The notes below the pieces were generated by a model. The model did no database searches, was not told the DNA's origin, and worked only from the letters and a program-made list of their open reading frames with translations. From contig JASMDX010000062.1 in NCBI GenBank assembly GCA_030752605.1, positions 93,651 through 157,650 on the forward strand: a DNA stretch of 64,000 nucleotides. Direction: 5' to 3'. Below are positions 26,234 through 35,859 of this stretch, one piece after another (position 1 is the stretch's first letter; every line of letters starts with the position of its first letter). The position numbers and the translations under genes were made by a program. The stretch comes from GCA-2731375 sp002731375 (GTDB lineage Bacteria > Pseudomonadota > Alphaproteobacteria > GCA-2731375).

Positions 26234-28046
26234 TATCGGCATCCGGCGTCTCAGCGTAAAGGCGTCCGACTTCTCCACCGCGGTTCTCCAGCACCGCGCG
26301 TTGATTGATATAGCCCTTGTCAGTGATTTCATTGGCATCAATGGCCGGCGGTTCCGCCAGCAGCAATAGCCGGCTGATATGCGTGGACGAGGCCGGGTTG
26401 GCATTATTGTAGGTGCCCAGTCCGTCGCGGATATGCTGGCGCACCGCCTCGGACGAAACCGCGCCCTCGGCGTCCAGATCGCTCTCCCCGGACAAGGATT
26501 GACAGCCCACCAGGTTCGGCCAGGCTAGCAGGGAGACAAAGTCGCGGTCATGTCCCGCCACCACGACGTCCTGTAAAACAGGCGCCGCAGCCCCCAACGC
26601 GGCTAGGCGTAAGCCGCCACTGTTGACCCAGGTGCCTGTGGTCAGCTTGAAATCCTCCGCCACCCGGCCGTCAAAAACCAGGCCTTTGACTGGGTTCTCC
26701 GGGTCCGCGAATAGCCCGGCATCGCCGATGCAATAGAAGCCTTCCCCGTCGAATGCTTCCGCCGTAAGGTCGGGCCGTTTCAGATAGCCCGGCGTAACGT
26801 TGGGACCGCGCACGCGCAGTTCCATCTTGCCGCCGTTCGGCACCATCTTGATCTCGGTACCCGGCACCGGCAAACCGATTACCCCTGCCCGGTCAATGGC
26901 CCAATGTACCGACGTCGCCATGGGTGCCGTCTCGGTTGAGCCCCAGGCCGAAACCATGGGCACGGCACGGCCCAAGGATTGCATGGAAACCGTCTCCATG
27001 CGCCGCCAAAGGTCCTGCGGCAGGGCGGCACCAGCGTAAAAAATCAAGCGTAAATCACGGAAAAAATTGTCCCGCAACGCCTCATCCGTCTCCAAGAATG
27101 GCAGCAGCGCCGCGAAGCCGGCGGGCACGTTGTAATACAGGCTTGGCGAGGCCCGGCGCAGATTATCGGCGGTCATGTCGATCAGGCCCGGCGCCGGCTT
27201 GCCGCCGTCGATATACAGCGTGCCGCCGTTGGCCATGGCATTGTTGAAGACGATGTTGCCGCCAAAAGTATGATTCCAAGGCAGCCAATCGACCAGAACC
27301 GGGGGCTGCTCCAACAGAAACGGCCAGATCTGTTGTAGTTGCTGCATATTGGAGCACAGCATGCCCTGGGTATTGATCACCCCTTTCGGCAGGCCGGTGG
27401 AACCCGATGTGAAGAGATATTTTGCGACCGAATCCGGTCCCTGACCGGCAAATGCTGTTTCCACCCGGGCATCGGCGGTGGTGGCAAGCAGGTCCTGAAA
27501 GGCCGTGCCACAGCCATCCAGCACTTCAACCCCATCCAGATCCAGGCTCTCCAGGGCGCCGGCAAAGGGCGCGGCGTCCTCCACATAAATCAGTGCCGGA
27601 CACACCAGATCAAAGATATGGCGCAGTTTGGCGAAGTCCCGGCTCATCAGGGAATAGGCCGGCGACACCGGCGCCACGGGAATGCCCACCTGCATGGCAC
27701 CAAGGGTTAACAGTGCCTGTTTCAAGGAATTGCCCGACAATATCATCAACGGCCGCTCCGGACCCAGGTCACGGTCCAGCAACGCCTTGGAAATCGCATC
27801 GGCCTGGCTGCGAGCGGCGCCGAAGGATACCTTGCGCCAAGCGCCGCCGTTCGGATCGGTATTGCGCTCCGCCAGGAAGGTGCGGTCCGGCGCCGCCTCC
27901 GCCCAATGGCGCAGATAGAGGCCCAGCTGCGCCACGCCCTGTCCCAGTGGATGGGGTGATGACAACACCAGGTTGCCGTCATCGCGGTGTTCCACATCCA
28001 CCTTGGGCTCCAGATATTGTAACTCCGGGCTGGAATTCTCCGACAT
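26220..28046 (-). CDS. Acyl-CoA synthetase, feruloyl-CoA synthase-like
   Basis: AMP-forming ligase of 608 residues that activates a carboxylic acid with CoA. The P-loop YLFTSGSTGLPKG, then WGSTETAP, FDGRVAEDFKL and the C-terminal ANEITDKGYINQ lysine region are intact. The N-terminal VEHRDDGNLVLSSPHPL and the overall layout resemble feruloyl-CoA synthases that open hydroxycinnamate degradation; the substrate is inferred. I start at Met at 28046 rather than nine codons upstream. The 3' end overlaps the histidine kinase remnant by 14 nt. Confidence 0.85.
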   Translation of the reverse strand: MSENSSPELQYLEPKVDVEHRDDGNLVLSSPHPLGQGVAQLGLYLRHWAEAAPDRTFLAERNTDPNGGAWRKVSFGAARSQADAISKALLDRDLGPERPLMILSGNSLKQALLTLGAMQVGIPVAPVSPAYSLMSRDFAKLRHIFDLVCPALIYVEDAAPFAGALESLDLDGVEVLDGCGTAFQDLLATTADARVETAFAGQGPDSVAKYLFTSGSTGLPKGVINTQGMLCSNMQQLQQIWPFLLEQPPVLVDWLPWNHTFGGNIVFNNAMANGGTLYIDGGKPAPGLIDMTADNLRRASPSLYYNVPAGFAALLPFLETDEALRDNFFRDLRLIFYAGAALPQDLWRRMETVSMQSLGRAVPMVSAWGSTETAPMATSVHWAIDRAGVIGLPVPGTEIKMVPNGGKMELRVRGPNVTPGYLKRPDLTAEAFDGEGFYCIGDAGLFADPENPVKGLVFDGRVAEDFKLTTGTWVNSGGLRLAALGAAAPVLQDVVVAGHDRDFVSLLAWPNLVGCQSLSGESDLDAEGAVSSEAVRQHIRDGLGTYNNANPASSTHISRLLLLAEPPAIDANEITDKGYINQRAVLENRGGEVGRLYAETPDADIIVL

Positions 28047-28117
28047 GGCCTGCTCCCGCGAAACTGCTCTCAATTGTTTGATTCCCCGGTGATCGGGAAC
28101 TGTTTCATTGTCCGGGC

Positions 28118-28600
28118 ATGAGATTAATCCTGCTATTCATGCTTATCCACCTGATAATCGCCCCGGCCTTAGCGGGGACACTATCCGGCCCGGTCAAGGT
28201 GATTGATGTCACCACCATGCGCGTAGGCACGCATGTAGCGCGCTTGTCCGACATTGCGGCACCCCAACCTGGTGATCGATGCCGAGTCCCCGGAAAGACC
28301 ATTCCCTGCGGCCTGGTCGCCACGACTGCCTTGATGGACCTAACAGCGGATGCCGAAGCGGTTTGCAAAACTCGCGGCGATCCACATGACTTTCCTCGCG
28401 CCGGCAGCATCGCCCTGGCCACCTGCACCGCCGGCGGCTACGACCTATCAGAGGGGATGATCTACATGGGCTGGGCGCAGCCCAACAATATGGCAACCGA
28501 CCGCTATAGGAATGTCGAGGCTGGCGCACGCAATCGCAAACGCGTTCTGTGGCGCGGCGAATTCCCCGCCAGCGTCGACAAGGCCGCCGTCAGCCGCTAA
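28118..28600 (+). CDS. Secreted SNase-like (thermonuclease-fold) protein
   Basis: 160 residues with a signal peptide ending near ALA-GT (residues 18-20). The remainder follows the staphylococcal nuclease fold as seen in small secreted bacterial homologues: KVIDVTTMRVGTHVARLSDIAAP, a CxxPGKTIPCG-like loop and the C-terminal NRKRVLWRGEF (family LW.G.F). The acidic catalytic residue expected after the RL..I.AP strand is not obvious, so activity is doubtful. It is convergent with the MDR gene, and the two stop regions overlap by 11 nt. Confidence 0.65.
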   Translation: MRLILLFMLIHLIIAPALAGTLSGPVKVIDVTTMRVGTHVARLSDIAAPQPGDRCRVPGKTIPCGLVATTALMDLTADAEAVCKTRGDPHDFPRAGSIALATCTAGGYDLSEGMIYMGWAQPNNMATDRYRNVEAGARNRKRVLWRGEFPASVDKAAVSR

Positions 28601-29579
28601 CGCGCACCACCACCTTGCCCATCGCCTGTCCAGATTCCATGCGGGCATGGGCACTGGCGACATTTTCCAGTGCATAAGGCTCGCCATCCAGTAACGGACG
28701 GATTTGCCCAGCCTCGGCCAGGGCGGTGATCTCGCGCATGATCTGGCCATGCGCCTTGCCTCCCTTGCCGCGCAGCAGGGGGATCAGCATCAAGACGCCG
28801 ATATGCCGCAAACCCTTCAGGTGCAGTGGCGTCAAATCCTGGGTCGAATTGGTCTGGCAACTGATGACCGTGCCACGTAGCTTTGTCGCTTCCCAGGATT
28901 TAGGAATGTTGTCACCACCAACGGTGTCATAGACGATGTCGAAACCGGCCCCGCCCGTATGGGCCGCCACATATTCCTCGACATTGTTTTCCCGGTAGTT
29001 GATGGGAATGGCGCCAAACCCTTTGACCAGCTCGGCTTTTCCCGGGCCGGACACGGTGGCATAGACCGTCGCCCCGCGGGCAATGGCGATTTGGGCGGCA
29101 ACATGGCCGACCCCGCCCACGCCCGCGTGCACCAGGACCGTCTGCCCCCAACCCACATCGGCGCCTTCCACCAGGCCTTCCCAAGCGGTTAGACATACCA
29201 GGGGCAAGGCGGCGGCTTCGACCATGGACAGATTGGTTGGTTTCGGCGCCAGATATTCCCAATCGCAGGCCATGAACTCGGCCAACGCACCGCCCGTGCC
29301 CTTGACCCCGCCGGCACAGCCATAGACTTCATCGCCCACCGCAAAAGCCGTAACATCGGCACCAACCGCCTCGACCACGCCGGACACGTCGCCCTGCAAT
29401 ACGGCAGGCATAGCAGGACCCAGGGACAGGCCGAGTTTGCGGATCTTCCAATCCACCGGATTGACGGAGGTTGCCGCGACCCGAACCAGAACCTGCCCGG
29501 GGCCGATCTCCGGAACCGGTAGATCCGCCACTTCAAAGACCGTGGGTTCGCCGCTTTCGCGGATGATCATTGCTTTCAT
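28590..29579 (-). CDS. Zinc-independent MDR oxidoreductase (quinone oxidoreductase-like)
   Basis: NAD(P)H-dependent medium-chain reductase of 329 residues. The N-terminal GroES-like domain has GPGQVLVRVAATSVNPVDWKI and QGDVSGVVEAVG; the nucleotide-binding turn is VHAGVGGVGHVAAQIA. The four structural zinc cysteines of alcohol dehydrogenases are absent. It starts 2 nt after the acyl-CoA dehydrogenase stop, so both are in one operon. An enoyl reductase or quinone reductase role is possible. Confidence 0.88.
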   Translation of the reverse strand: MKAMIIRESGEPTVFEVADLPVPEIGPGQVLVRVAATSVNPVDWKIRKLGLSLGPAMPAVLQGDVSGVVEAVGADVTAFAVGDEVYGCAGGVKGTGGALAEFMACDWEYLAPKPTNLSMVEAAALPLVCLTAWEGLVEGADVGWGQTVLVHAGVGGVGHVAAQIAIARGATVYATVSGPGKAELVKGFGAIPINYRENNVEEYVAAHTGGAGFDIVYDTVGGDNIPKSWEATKLRGTVISCQTNSTQDLTPLHLKGLRHIGVLMLIPLLRGKGGKAHGQIMREITALAEAGQIRPLLDGEPYALENVASAHARMESGQAMGKVVVRVSG

Positions 29580-29581
29580 GA

Positions 29582-30805
29582 CTACATTCCCAGCTGCGCC
29601 TTGGCGATGATGGTATGTTGGATTTCATTGGAGCCTGAATAGATCGAAACCTTGCGGAAATGCAAGTAGGCAGGCATGCAGCCATTGGCATATTCGGTGC
29701 CCACCGCCGGCTCGTTAAGTTCGTTCCATCCGTGTTTCAGGGCCGCCATCAGATAGGGATTGGCGTAATAGCCAATCGCCTCCACCTTCAGCTCGGTCAG
29801 ACGTTGCTGAATTTCCGTGCTGCGGATCTTGAAAATATTCGCTTCCGCGCCCAGCGCCTTGCCGCCCAACTCGCCATCGCGGGAAAATTTGTCAATGGCG
29901 CGCATGTTGAAGGCTTCCAGGGTGCGCAACTGCGTCTCGATCTCGGCAATACGGCGGGCGAATGTCGGATCCTTATCCAGGGGCTGACCGCCGGTCTGTT
30001 CATCCTCGGTCGCCATCTGCTTTAGCTGCCGCAGCAGGGCTTTATGCTGGCCAAGTGAACCGCCAGACATACGCTCGTGCGCCAGTAGATACTTGCCGAT
30101 GGACCAGCCTTTATGGATCTCGCCAACTGTATTTTCCACGGGCACCCTGACATCGGTGTAATAAACCATGTTGGTTTCGTGCAAGCCGTCGAGCAAATAG
30201 ATCGGCTTGGTCTCGATCCCCGGCGTCTTCATATCAACCAGAATAAAGCTGATACCTTCCTGCTTCCTGCCCCCCGTCTGGGTGCGGGCCAGAACAAAGC
30301 ACCAATCGGCCCAATGGGCCTTAGTGGTCCATGTCTTAACGCCATTGATCACCCACTCATCGCCATCACGGACTGCCATGGTACGCAGCGAAGCAAGGTC
30401 GGAGCCCGCTTCGGGCTCGGAATAACCCTGACACCAGATATGTTCGCCCGACAGCATGGGAGGCAAGAAACGTTCCTGCTGTTCCTTAGTACCGAAGCCA
30501 ATTAGTACCGGGCCGCACATATTGATACCGAACACGACCAGGCGCGGAGCGCCGGCCTGAGCCAGTTCCTCATCGAAAATATATTTCTGCGTCAGGCTCC
30601 AGCCGGGCCCGCCGTACTCCTTGGGCCAGTTCGGCGCCACCCAGCCCTTGTCATATAGAATCTTGTGCCAGGCGACCACGTCCTCGCGCTGCATCTCGAT
30701 GCCGTTATCGACCTTGAATTTCAATGCGGCCGGCATCGCCGCCGCTAGATAGTTCCGCACCTCGGTCCGGAACGCTGCGTCTTCCGCGCTGAAGGTCATA
30801 TCCAT
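29582..30805 (-). CDS. Acyl-CoA dehydrogenase
   Basis: FAD enzyme of 407 residues that makes a 2,3-enoyl-CoA. The N-terminal region has LAAAMPAALKF and WPKEYGGPGWSL, the FAD/substrate stretch is CQGYSEPEAGSDLASLRT and WVINGVKTWTT, and the C-terminal SGSNEIQHTIIAKAQLG is present. These long N-terminal forms often act on branched or steroid-like acyl-CoAs, but the substrate is not visible here. It is the first gene of a two-gene minus-strand unit with the MDR reductase. Confidence 0.92.
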   Translation of the reverse strand: MDMTFSAEDAAFRTEVRNYLAAAMPAALKFKVDNGIEMQREDVVAWHKILYDKGWVAPNWPKEYGGPGWSLTQKYIFDEELAQAGAPRLVVFGINMCGPVLIGFGTKEQQERFLPPMLSGEHIWCQGYSEPEAGSDLASLRTMAVRDGDEWVINGVKTWTTKAHWADWCFVLARTQTGGRKQEGISFILVDMKTPGIETKPIYLLDGLHETNMVYYTDVRVPVENTVGEIHKGWSIGKYLLAHERMSGGSLGQHKALLRQLKQMATEDEQTGGQPLDKDPTFARRIAEIETQLRTLEAFNMRAIDKFSRDGELGGKALGAEANIFKIRSTEIQQRLTELKVEAIGYYANPYLMAALKHGWNELNEPAVGTEYANGCMPAYLHFRKVSIYSGSNEIQHTIIAKAQLGM

Positions 30806-30955
30806 GGCTATCGCCCGCTCTTAATCCAAGACAAAGACGGGTAAGCGTAAATCGTTTCAGGGGAATTGTGTATCATTTGATAGCTTCGGTTTGCCACCAA
30901 AGGCCGCACTCTGCCCCCACAGGGTTTAATTATGGTTAACAACATCTTGGCAGAT

Positions 30956-31864
30956 TCAGGTCAGTTTCCGGGGTTCCAGATAGATCCGGCGGACCTCCGG
31001 GAAATTCTGCCGTAGCTTGGTTTCTAATTCAGCCGTAGCAATTTCTACCTCTTCAGAAGTCAGGCCATCGGCAAAATCCAAATCCGCCGCCAGCAGGATC
31101 TCCCGCGGACCCAGATGCATGGTACGCACCTCCGCTACCCGCGTTACCCGGCGATCACCGTTCAACAAGGCTCGGCAACCTTCCACCACCACCGGTTCCG
31201 CAGCCTCGCCGATCAGTAAGGCCTTGCATTCATAGGCCAGAAACAAGGCAACGCCGGCCAGCAAAAAGCCGATCGCCACCGCCGCCGCGCCATCCAGCCA
31301 GCGTAGCTGCAGCTGCTGGCCCAGAAAGATGCCGGCCATGGCAATGATCAAGCCCAGGATCGCGGCACTGTCCTCAAAAAGAACGGTAAATAGGGCGGGG
31401 TCCTTGCCCCGGCGCACCGCTTCAAAAAAGCCCATATCGCCCTTTTCGCGCAGGAACTGGCGCAGGGCCAGAAACCCGGCGACGCCTTCAAAGACCAGAG
31501 ACAGGCCCAGTACCGCGTAGCTGATCATGACGTTTTGCACGGGCGTGGGTTGCAAAATGCCATGCACACCTTCATAAATAGAGAAGCCAGCCCCCAGGCT
31601 GAATATCAAAATGGCAACGACGAAGCTCCAGAAATAGAGCTCCTTGCCATAGCCGAACGGATGCCGCGTATCCGCTGGCAAACCGGCTCTGTGCATGCCG
31701 TATAATAACAAAGCCTGATTGCCTGTATCGACAACGCTATGGATCGCCTCAGACAACATGGCAGAAGACCCGGTAAACATGGCAGCGCCAAACTTTGTAA
31801 TGGCAATCGCTAGATTGCCAACCAACGCGGCGTACACCGCCATTTTCGAAGATCCACTCGCCAT
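30956..31864 (-). CDS. Cation diffusion facilitator transporter
   Basis: Inner-membrane metal/proton antiporter of 302 residues with six transmembrane segments. The metal-site motif SEAIHSVVDTGNQ in helix 2 and the later LFEDSAAILG replace the usual H/D-x3-D pair and, with RHPFGYGKELYFWSF, put it in the ZnT9-like branch. A cytoplasmic C-terminal domain (about 205-302) has RTMHLGPREILLAADLDF. Zinc is the likely cargo by family only. About 150 bp before the next gene hold nothing I recognise. Confidence 0.9.
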   Translation of the reverse strand: MASGSSKMAVYAALVGNLAIAITKFGAAMFTGSSAMLSEAIHSVVDTGNQALLLYGMHRAGLPADTRHPFGYGKELYFWSFVVAILIFSLGAGFSIYEGVHGILQPTPVQNVMISYAVLGLSLVFEGVAGFLALRQFLREKGDMGFFEAVRRGKDPALFTVLFEDSAAILGLIIAMAGIFLGQQLQLRWLDGAAAVAIGFLLAGVALFLAYECKALLIGEAAEPVVVEGCRALLNGDRRVTRVAEVRTMHLGPREILLAADLDFADGLTSEEVEIATAELETKLRQNFPEVRRIYLEPRKLT

Positions 31865-31905
31865 GGCTTGAAGCTATACCAATCGGCCTTAATTTAGGGA
31901 AGTCA

Positions 31906-33093
31906 ATGCAAGACAATAACAGCAAGATTCTCGCCAGCGGCCCTGCGGGGGCACGTGAAACAGTCGAAAATCTAGTCAATTCATTAATTCGGGAAGTAGG
32001 CAATGCAGGCATGGGCCTGGATGACGTGGTCGCGCTTTGGTACGGCGAACCTGACGCGCCCACGCCGGACTTCATTTGTCAGGCCGCCACGGTGTCCCTG
32101 AACCAGGGCGATACCTTTTATACGGAAAATTTTGGTATTGCCGAACTGCGCCAGGCTTTGGGCGATTATATGAGCGCGCTCTACCAACGGCCCGTCGATA
32201 ATGAGCGTGTGGCCGTCACCGCATCGGGTATGAGCGCCACGAACCTGATGCAGCAGGTTTTGACCAACCCAGGCGACAATGTCGTCGTCACTGCCCCGGT
32301 CTGGCCAAATCTGATCGAAACCGTCCGCATAATGGGGGGCGAACCGCGTTTTGCCTGGCTGCAATTCGGCAATCAGGGCTGGAGCCTTGATCTGGAACAG
32401 ATGTTCGATATGGTCGATGGCCGCACCCGCGCCATGCTGATCAACTCCCCCTCCAACCCCACGGGCTGGGTGATGAGCCATGACGAGATGCGGGAGGTAC
32501 TGGATTTCTGCCGTGCCAGAGACATCTGGATTCTGTCTGACGAGGTTTATGCGCGGATGTATTTCAAAGGCCGCGCCGCACCTAGTTTTCTGGAAGTCGC
32601 AGAACCGGACGATAAATTGGTGGTGGTCAACAGCTTTTCCAAATCCTGGTGCATGACGGGCTGGCGCCTGGGCTGGTTGACCGCGCCGTCCAGCCTAATG
32701 CCAACCTTGGAAAAGATGATTGAATTTCATTATTCCTGCCCGGCGCATTTCTCTCAGGTTGCCGGCGTCACCGCCGTGCGCGACGGCGAAGGTTTCGTGA
32801 CCGAGACCGTGGCCCGCTATAAACAAGCCCGCGATCTGACCATTGATCGGTTACAGGCCATGCCCAAGGTGCGGGTACACCGCCCCGACGGTGCCTTCTA
32901 TGCCTTTTTCGCCGTGGATGGCATGACGGATTCGCTGAACACCTGTAAGGAAATCCTGCGCCAAACCCACGTTGGACTGGCGCCCGGCGCAGCCTTCGGA
33001 CCCCAGGGCGAAGGTTTCATCCGACTTTGTTTTGCCTCCACCCTGGACCGTCTTGAGGATGCCATGGACAGGCTGGAGCCGTTCTTGGGTTAA
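31906..33093 (+). CDS. Class I/II PLP-dependent aminotransferase
   Basis: 395 residues, fold type I. The cofactor site shows NSPSNPTGWVM, then DEVYARMYF and the PLP lysine in NSFSKSWCMTGWRLGW. A C-terminal ALGPGA-like loop (LAPGAAFGPQGEGFIRLCF) is typical of the aspartate/aromatic branch. The amino donor and acceptor are not evident. It heads a plus-strand run with the DenD-like and SDR genes, 66 bp upstream of the first. Confidence 0.9.
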   Translation: MQDNNSKILASGPAGARETVENLVNSLIREVGNAGMGLDDVVALWYGEPDAPTPDFICQAATVSLNQGDTFYTENFGIAELRQALGDYMSALYQRPVDNERVAVTASGMSATNLMQQVLTNPGDNVVVTAPVWPNLIETVRIMGGEPRFAWLQFGNQGWSLDLEQMFDMVDGRTRAMLINSPSNPTGWVMSHDEMREVLDFCRARDIWILSDEVYARMYFKGRAAPSFLEVAEPDDKLVVVNSFSKSWCMTGWRLGWLTAPSSLMPTLEKMIEFHYSCPAHFSQVAGVTAVRDGEGFVTETVARYKQARDLTIDRLQAMPKVRVHRPDGAFYAFFAVDGMTDSLNTCKEILRQTHVGLAPGAAFGPQGEGFIRLCFASTLDRLEDAMDRLEPFLG

Positions 33094-33159
33094 ACACTGG
33101 ACCTTGGTCCCGCGATGGGGCAATACACTGGCAACAATGCTTAGCAGGGGGAATACGCG

Positions 33160-34137
33160 ATGAAAGTGGTGATTACGGGCGGCGGCGGCTTCATTGGCCG
33201 AAAACTGGCACATCGAATTCTGGCATTGGGACAATTGACCGGCGGCTCCGGACAAAAAGAGAACGTGACAGAAATTGTTCTGTTCGATGCCGTGGCCCCG
33301 CCCGACGGCGAGTTCAGTGATGACCGCGTGCGCGCCGTGGTCGGCGACATCACGGATGCCGGCCTGGTCGCGAAGGTTGTTGATGCCGGAACTGACAGCG
33401 TCTTTCATCTGGCCGCCGTGGTCAGCGCGGGCGCGGAAGCTGATTTCGACCTGGGTTATCGGGTCAACCTGGACGGCACCCGCAATGTGTTGGAAGCCGC
33501 CCGCGCCGCGGACGGTACTCTGCGCGTGGTCTTTGCCTCTTCGCTGGCCGTCTATGGCGGTGAAGTGCCCGAAACGGTGGGTGACCTGACCCCGATCACG
33601 CCCGAGACCTCATATGGCGCACAAAAGGTAATGGGCGAATACCTGATCACCGATTATAGCCGCAAGGGTTATATTGATGGCCGGGCCATGCGCCTTCCGA
33701 CAATCGTTGTGCGGCCTGGCAAGCCGAACAAGGCAGCATCGGGTTTTGCCTCCGGCATTATCCGAGAGCCCCTGAACGGCTTCGACATGGTCTGTCCGGT
33801 AACGCCAGAATCCCGCATGGCTATCATGTCGCCGCGCACTGTTGTGGATTGCTTTATGCATATGCACGGACTGGACGCCGCGAAACTCGGTGCCAGCCGG
33901 GCCATATTGCTCTCGGGCTTCTCCGTCTCCATGGGGGATACGGCGGCAGCGGTAAACGGTTTGGACACCAACCGGACACGGGGCAAGATCACCTTCGAGG
34001 TTGATCCCGCGACCCAGGCCATCGTCGATGGCTGGCCCAAGACAACCTTTTCGGACAAGGCCGGAACCCTGGGCTTTCCCGCCGACGACAATATCGCCGA
34101 CGTCATCAACGCCTACATCGAAGACGAATTGGATTAG
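33160..34137 (+). CDS. denD: NAD-dependent epimerase/dehydratase, D-erythronate dehydrogenase-like (DenD)
   Basis: Extended SDR of 325 residues. The NAD loop TGGGGFIGRKLA is at residues 7-18, the catalytic Ser/Tyr/Lys set is in FASSLAVYGG and TSYGAQKVMGEY. VRPGKPNKAASGFASGIIREPL, and the length, match the DenD group that oxidises D-erythronate to 2-keto-D-erythronate. The kinase and isomerase partners of that pathway are not in the window. It is 11 bp from the next SDR, so likely one operon. Confidence 0.82.
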   Translation: MKVVITGGGGFIGRKLAHRILALGQLTGGSGQKENVTEIVLFDAVAPPDGEFSDDRVRAVVGDITDAGLVAKVVDAGTDSVFHLAAVVSAGAEADFDLGYRVNLDGTRNVLEAARAADGTLRVVFASSLAVYGGEVPETVGDLTPITPETSYGAQKVMGEYLITDYSRKGYIDGRAMRLPTIVVRPGKPNKAASGFASGIIREPLNGFDMVCPVTPESRMAIMSPRTVVDCFMHMHGLDAAKLGASRAILLSGFSVSMGDTAAAVNGLDTNRTRGKITFEVDPATQAIVDGWPKTTFSDKAGTLGFPADDNIADVINAYIEDELD

Positions 34138-34148
34138 AGGAACAGAAC

Positions 34149-34889
34149 ATGAGTGGACGTCTGGCCGGAAAACGGGCCTTCATCACCGCCGCCGCACAGG
34201 GTATTGGCCGGGCGACGGTCGAAACCTTTCTGCGTGAAGGGGCCCAGGTCATCGCCACAGATATCAATATGGATATTCTTGGCGAATTGGATGGCCAGGA
34301 AAATATTATCACCGAACAACTGGATGCCCGCGACGCCGCCGCCATTCAGGCGGCGGCGGAACGTCACGGCGCGGTGGACATTCTGTTCAACTGCGCCGGT
34401 TATGTACACAACGGCACATTGTTGGAGGCCACGGAAGAGGACTGGGATTTCGCCTTCGATCTGAACGTGAAGTCCATGTACCGAATGTGCCGGGCCTTCC
34501 TGCCCGCCATGCTGAAAAACGGCGGCGGTAGCATCGTCAACACATCCTCCGTCGCCTCCGCCATGAAGGGTATCGTCAGCCGCTGCGTCTATAGTTCGTC
34601 AAAGGCCGCCGTAATCGGGCTTACCAAATCCATCGGCGCCGACTATGTGGGCCAAGGCGTCCGCTGCAACGCCATCGCGCCGGGTACGGTCGACACGCCC
34701 TCCCTGGGCGACCGCATCAACGCCGCTGACGATCCGGTGCAACAGCGCAAGGACTTCATCGCCCGCCAACCCATGGGCCGCCTGGGCACGGCGCAAGAAG
34801 TCGCCAATCTGGTACTGTTCCTCGCCTCAGACGAAAGCGCCTTTTGCACCGGGCAGGTCTATACCATCGATGGCGGCGTGGTGATGTAG
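34149..34889 (+). CDS. Short-chain dehydrogenase, BDH2-like
   Basis: 246 residues. The dinucleotide motif TAAAQGIG, NCAG, catalytic Ser in NTSSVAS and Tyr-x3-Lys in YSSSKAA are present, with NAIAPGTVDTPSL and IDGGVVM at the end. The sequence is close in style to cytosolic type-2 3-hydroxybutyrate dehydrogenases and to keto-deoxy-sugar dehydrogenases, so a hydroxy-acid or sugar-acid substrate fits the DenD-like neighbour. It is convergent with metA, 5 bp apart. Confidence 0.87.
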   Translation: MSGRLAGKRAFITAAAQGIGRATVETFLREGAQVIATDINMDILGELDGQENIITEQLDARDAAAIQAAAERHGAVDILFNCAGYVHNGTLLEATEEDWDFAFDLNVKSMYRMCRAFLPAMLKNGGGSIVNTSSVASAMKGIVSRCVYSSSKAAVIGLTKSIGADYVGQGVRCNAIAPGTVDTPSLGDRINAADDPVQQRKDFIARQPMGRLGTAQEVANLVLFLASDESAFCTGQVYTIDGGVVM

Positions 34890-34894
34890 GGCCG

Positions 34895-35821
34895 CTATTT
34901 TCTGGGCTTGGGAATACCGGCCAGTTCAAACGATGTGGATTGATAAAGATCATTGATCCAGTTGCCGATAAACACGTTGGCATGGGCCCGCCAGTGATTG
35001 ATCGGCGCCTGGGCCGGATCATCGCCGGGAAAATAATGGGCCGGCAGTTGGATATCCTCGCCGATGGCAGCGTCACGGTGATATTCATCCGCCAATGTAT
35101 GGGTATCGTATTCCAGGTGGTTGAACATATAGATCTGCCGCCGCGCCTCGTCCCGGATCAGGCACAGGCCGGCCTCATCCGACTCCAGCAGTACGGTTAG
35201 CCCAGCATCCTTCGGCAAATCCTCGCGCCGCACTTCCGTATGCCGACTAACCGGTACCATGATCTGGTCATCAAATCCGCGCAACAGGCCGTCTTGCCCG
35301 CCGCGCACATGGTGGGGGAAGACTCCAAACAATTTTTGCGGCAGTTCATATTTGGGCACGCCATGAAAATGCTGCAACGCCGCCTGCCCGCCCCAGCAGA
35401 TATTATAGGTCTCCTGAACGTTGGTTTGTGACCAGTCAAAAATTTGCGTCAGCTCCGGCCAATAGACGACGTCGTGAAACGGCAAGGTCTCGATCGGTGC
35501 GCCGGTGATGATCAGGCCATCGAACTTACGCTCGCGAACCTCTCCCCAGGGGCGATAGAAGGCCAGCATATGTTCGGCAGAGGTATTCTTGGGCGCATAG
35601 CTGGACGTGGTTACCAGGGTCAGTGCAATCTGCAACGGCGTCGCGCCAAGCAGCCGGGCGATCTGGGTTTCGGTCTTGATCTTTTCCGGCATCAGGTTCA
35701 ACAGCGCGATCTCCAACGGACGGACATCCTGGCGCATTGCAGCACCTTCAGTGATCAGCAGAACACCTTCACTTTCCAGCGTCCTCTGCGCCGGCAAATT
35801 GTCCGGAACCTTGATCGGCAT
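34895..35821 (-). CDS. metA: Homoserine O-acetyltransferase, MetA type
   Basis: Activates L-homoserine for methionine synthesis. It is 308 residues of the class I amidotransferase-like MetA family. The nucleophile is in YNICWGGQAAL and the catalytic His in NHLEYD. The residue that selects acyl donor in MetA is Glu in TGAPIETLPF; Gly gives succinyl-CoA use as in E. coli and Glu gives acetyl-CoA use, so this enzyme should be an acetyltransferase. A GAGGA site precedes the ATG. It sits 38 bp after the phosphoesterase-like gene. Confidence 0.92.
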   Translation of the reverse strand: MPIKVPDNLPAQRTLESEGVLLITEGAAMRQDVRPLEIALLNLMPEKIKTETQIARLLGATPLQIALTLVTTSSYAPKNTSAEHMLAFYRPWGEVRERKFDGLIITGAPIETLPFHDVVYWPELTQIFDWSQTNVQETYNICWGGQAALQHFHGVPKYELPQKLFGVFPHHVRGGQDGLLRGFDDQIMVPVSRHTEVRREDLPKDAGLTVLLESDEAGLCLIRDEARRQIYMFNHLEYDTHTLADEYHRDAAIGEDIQLPAHYFPGDDPAQAPINHWRAHANVFIGNWINDLYQSTSFELAGIPKPRK

Positions 35822-35859
35822 ATGTTCAATTCCTCTTTAACCGCTTCAACCGCCGCCTG

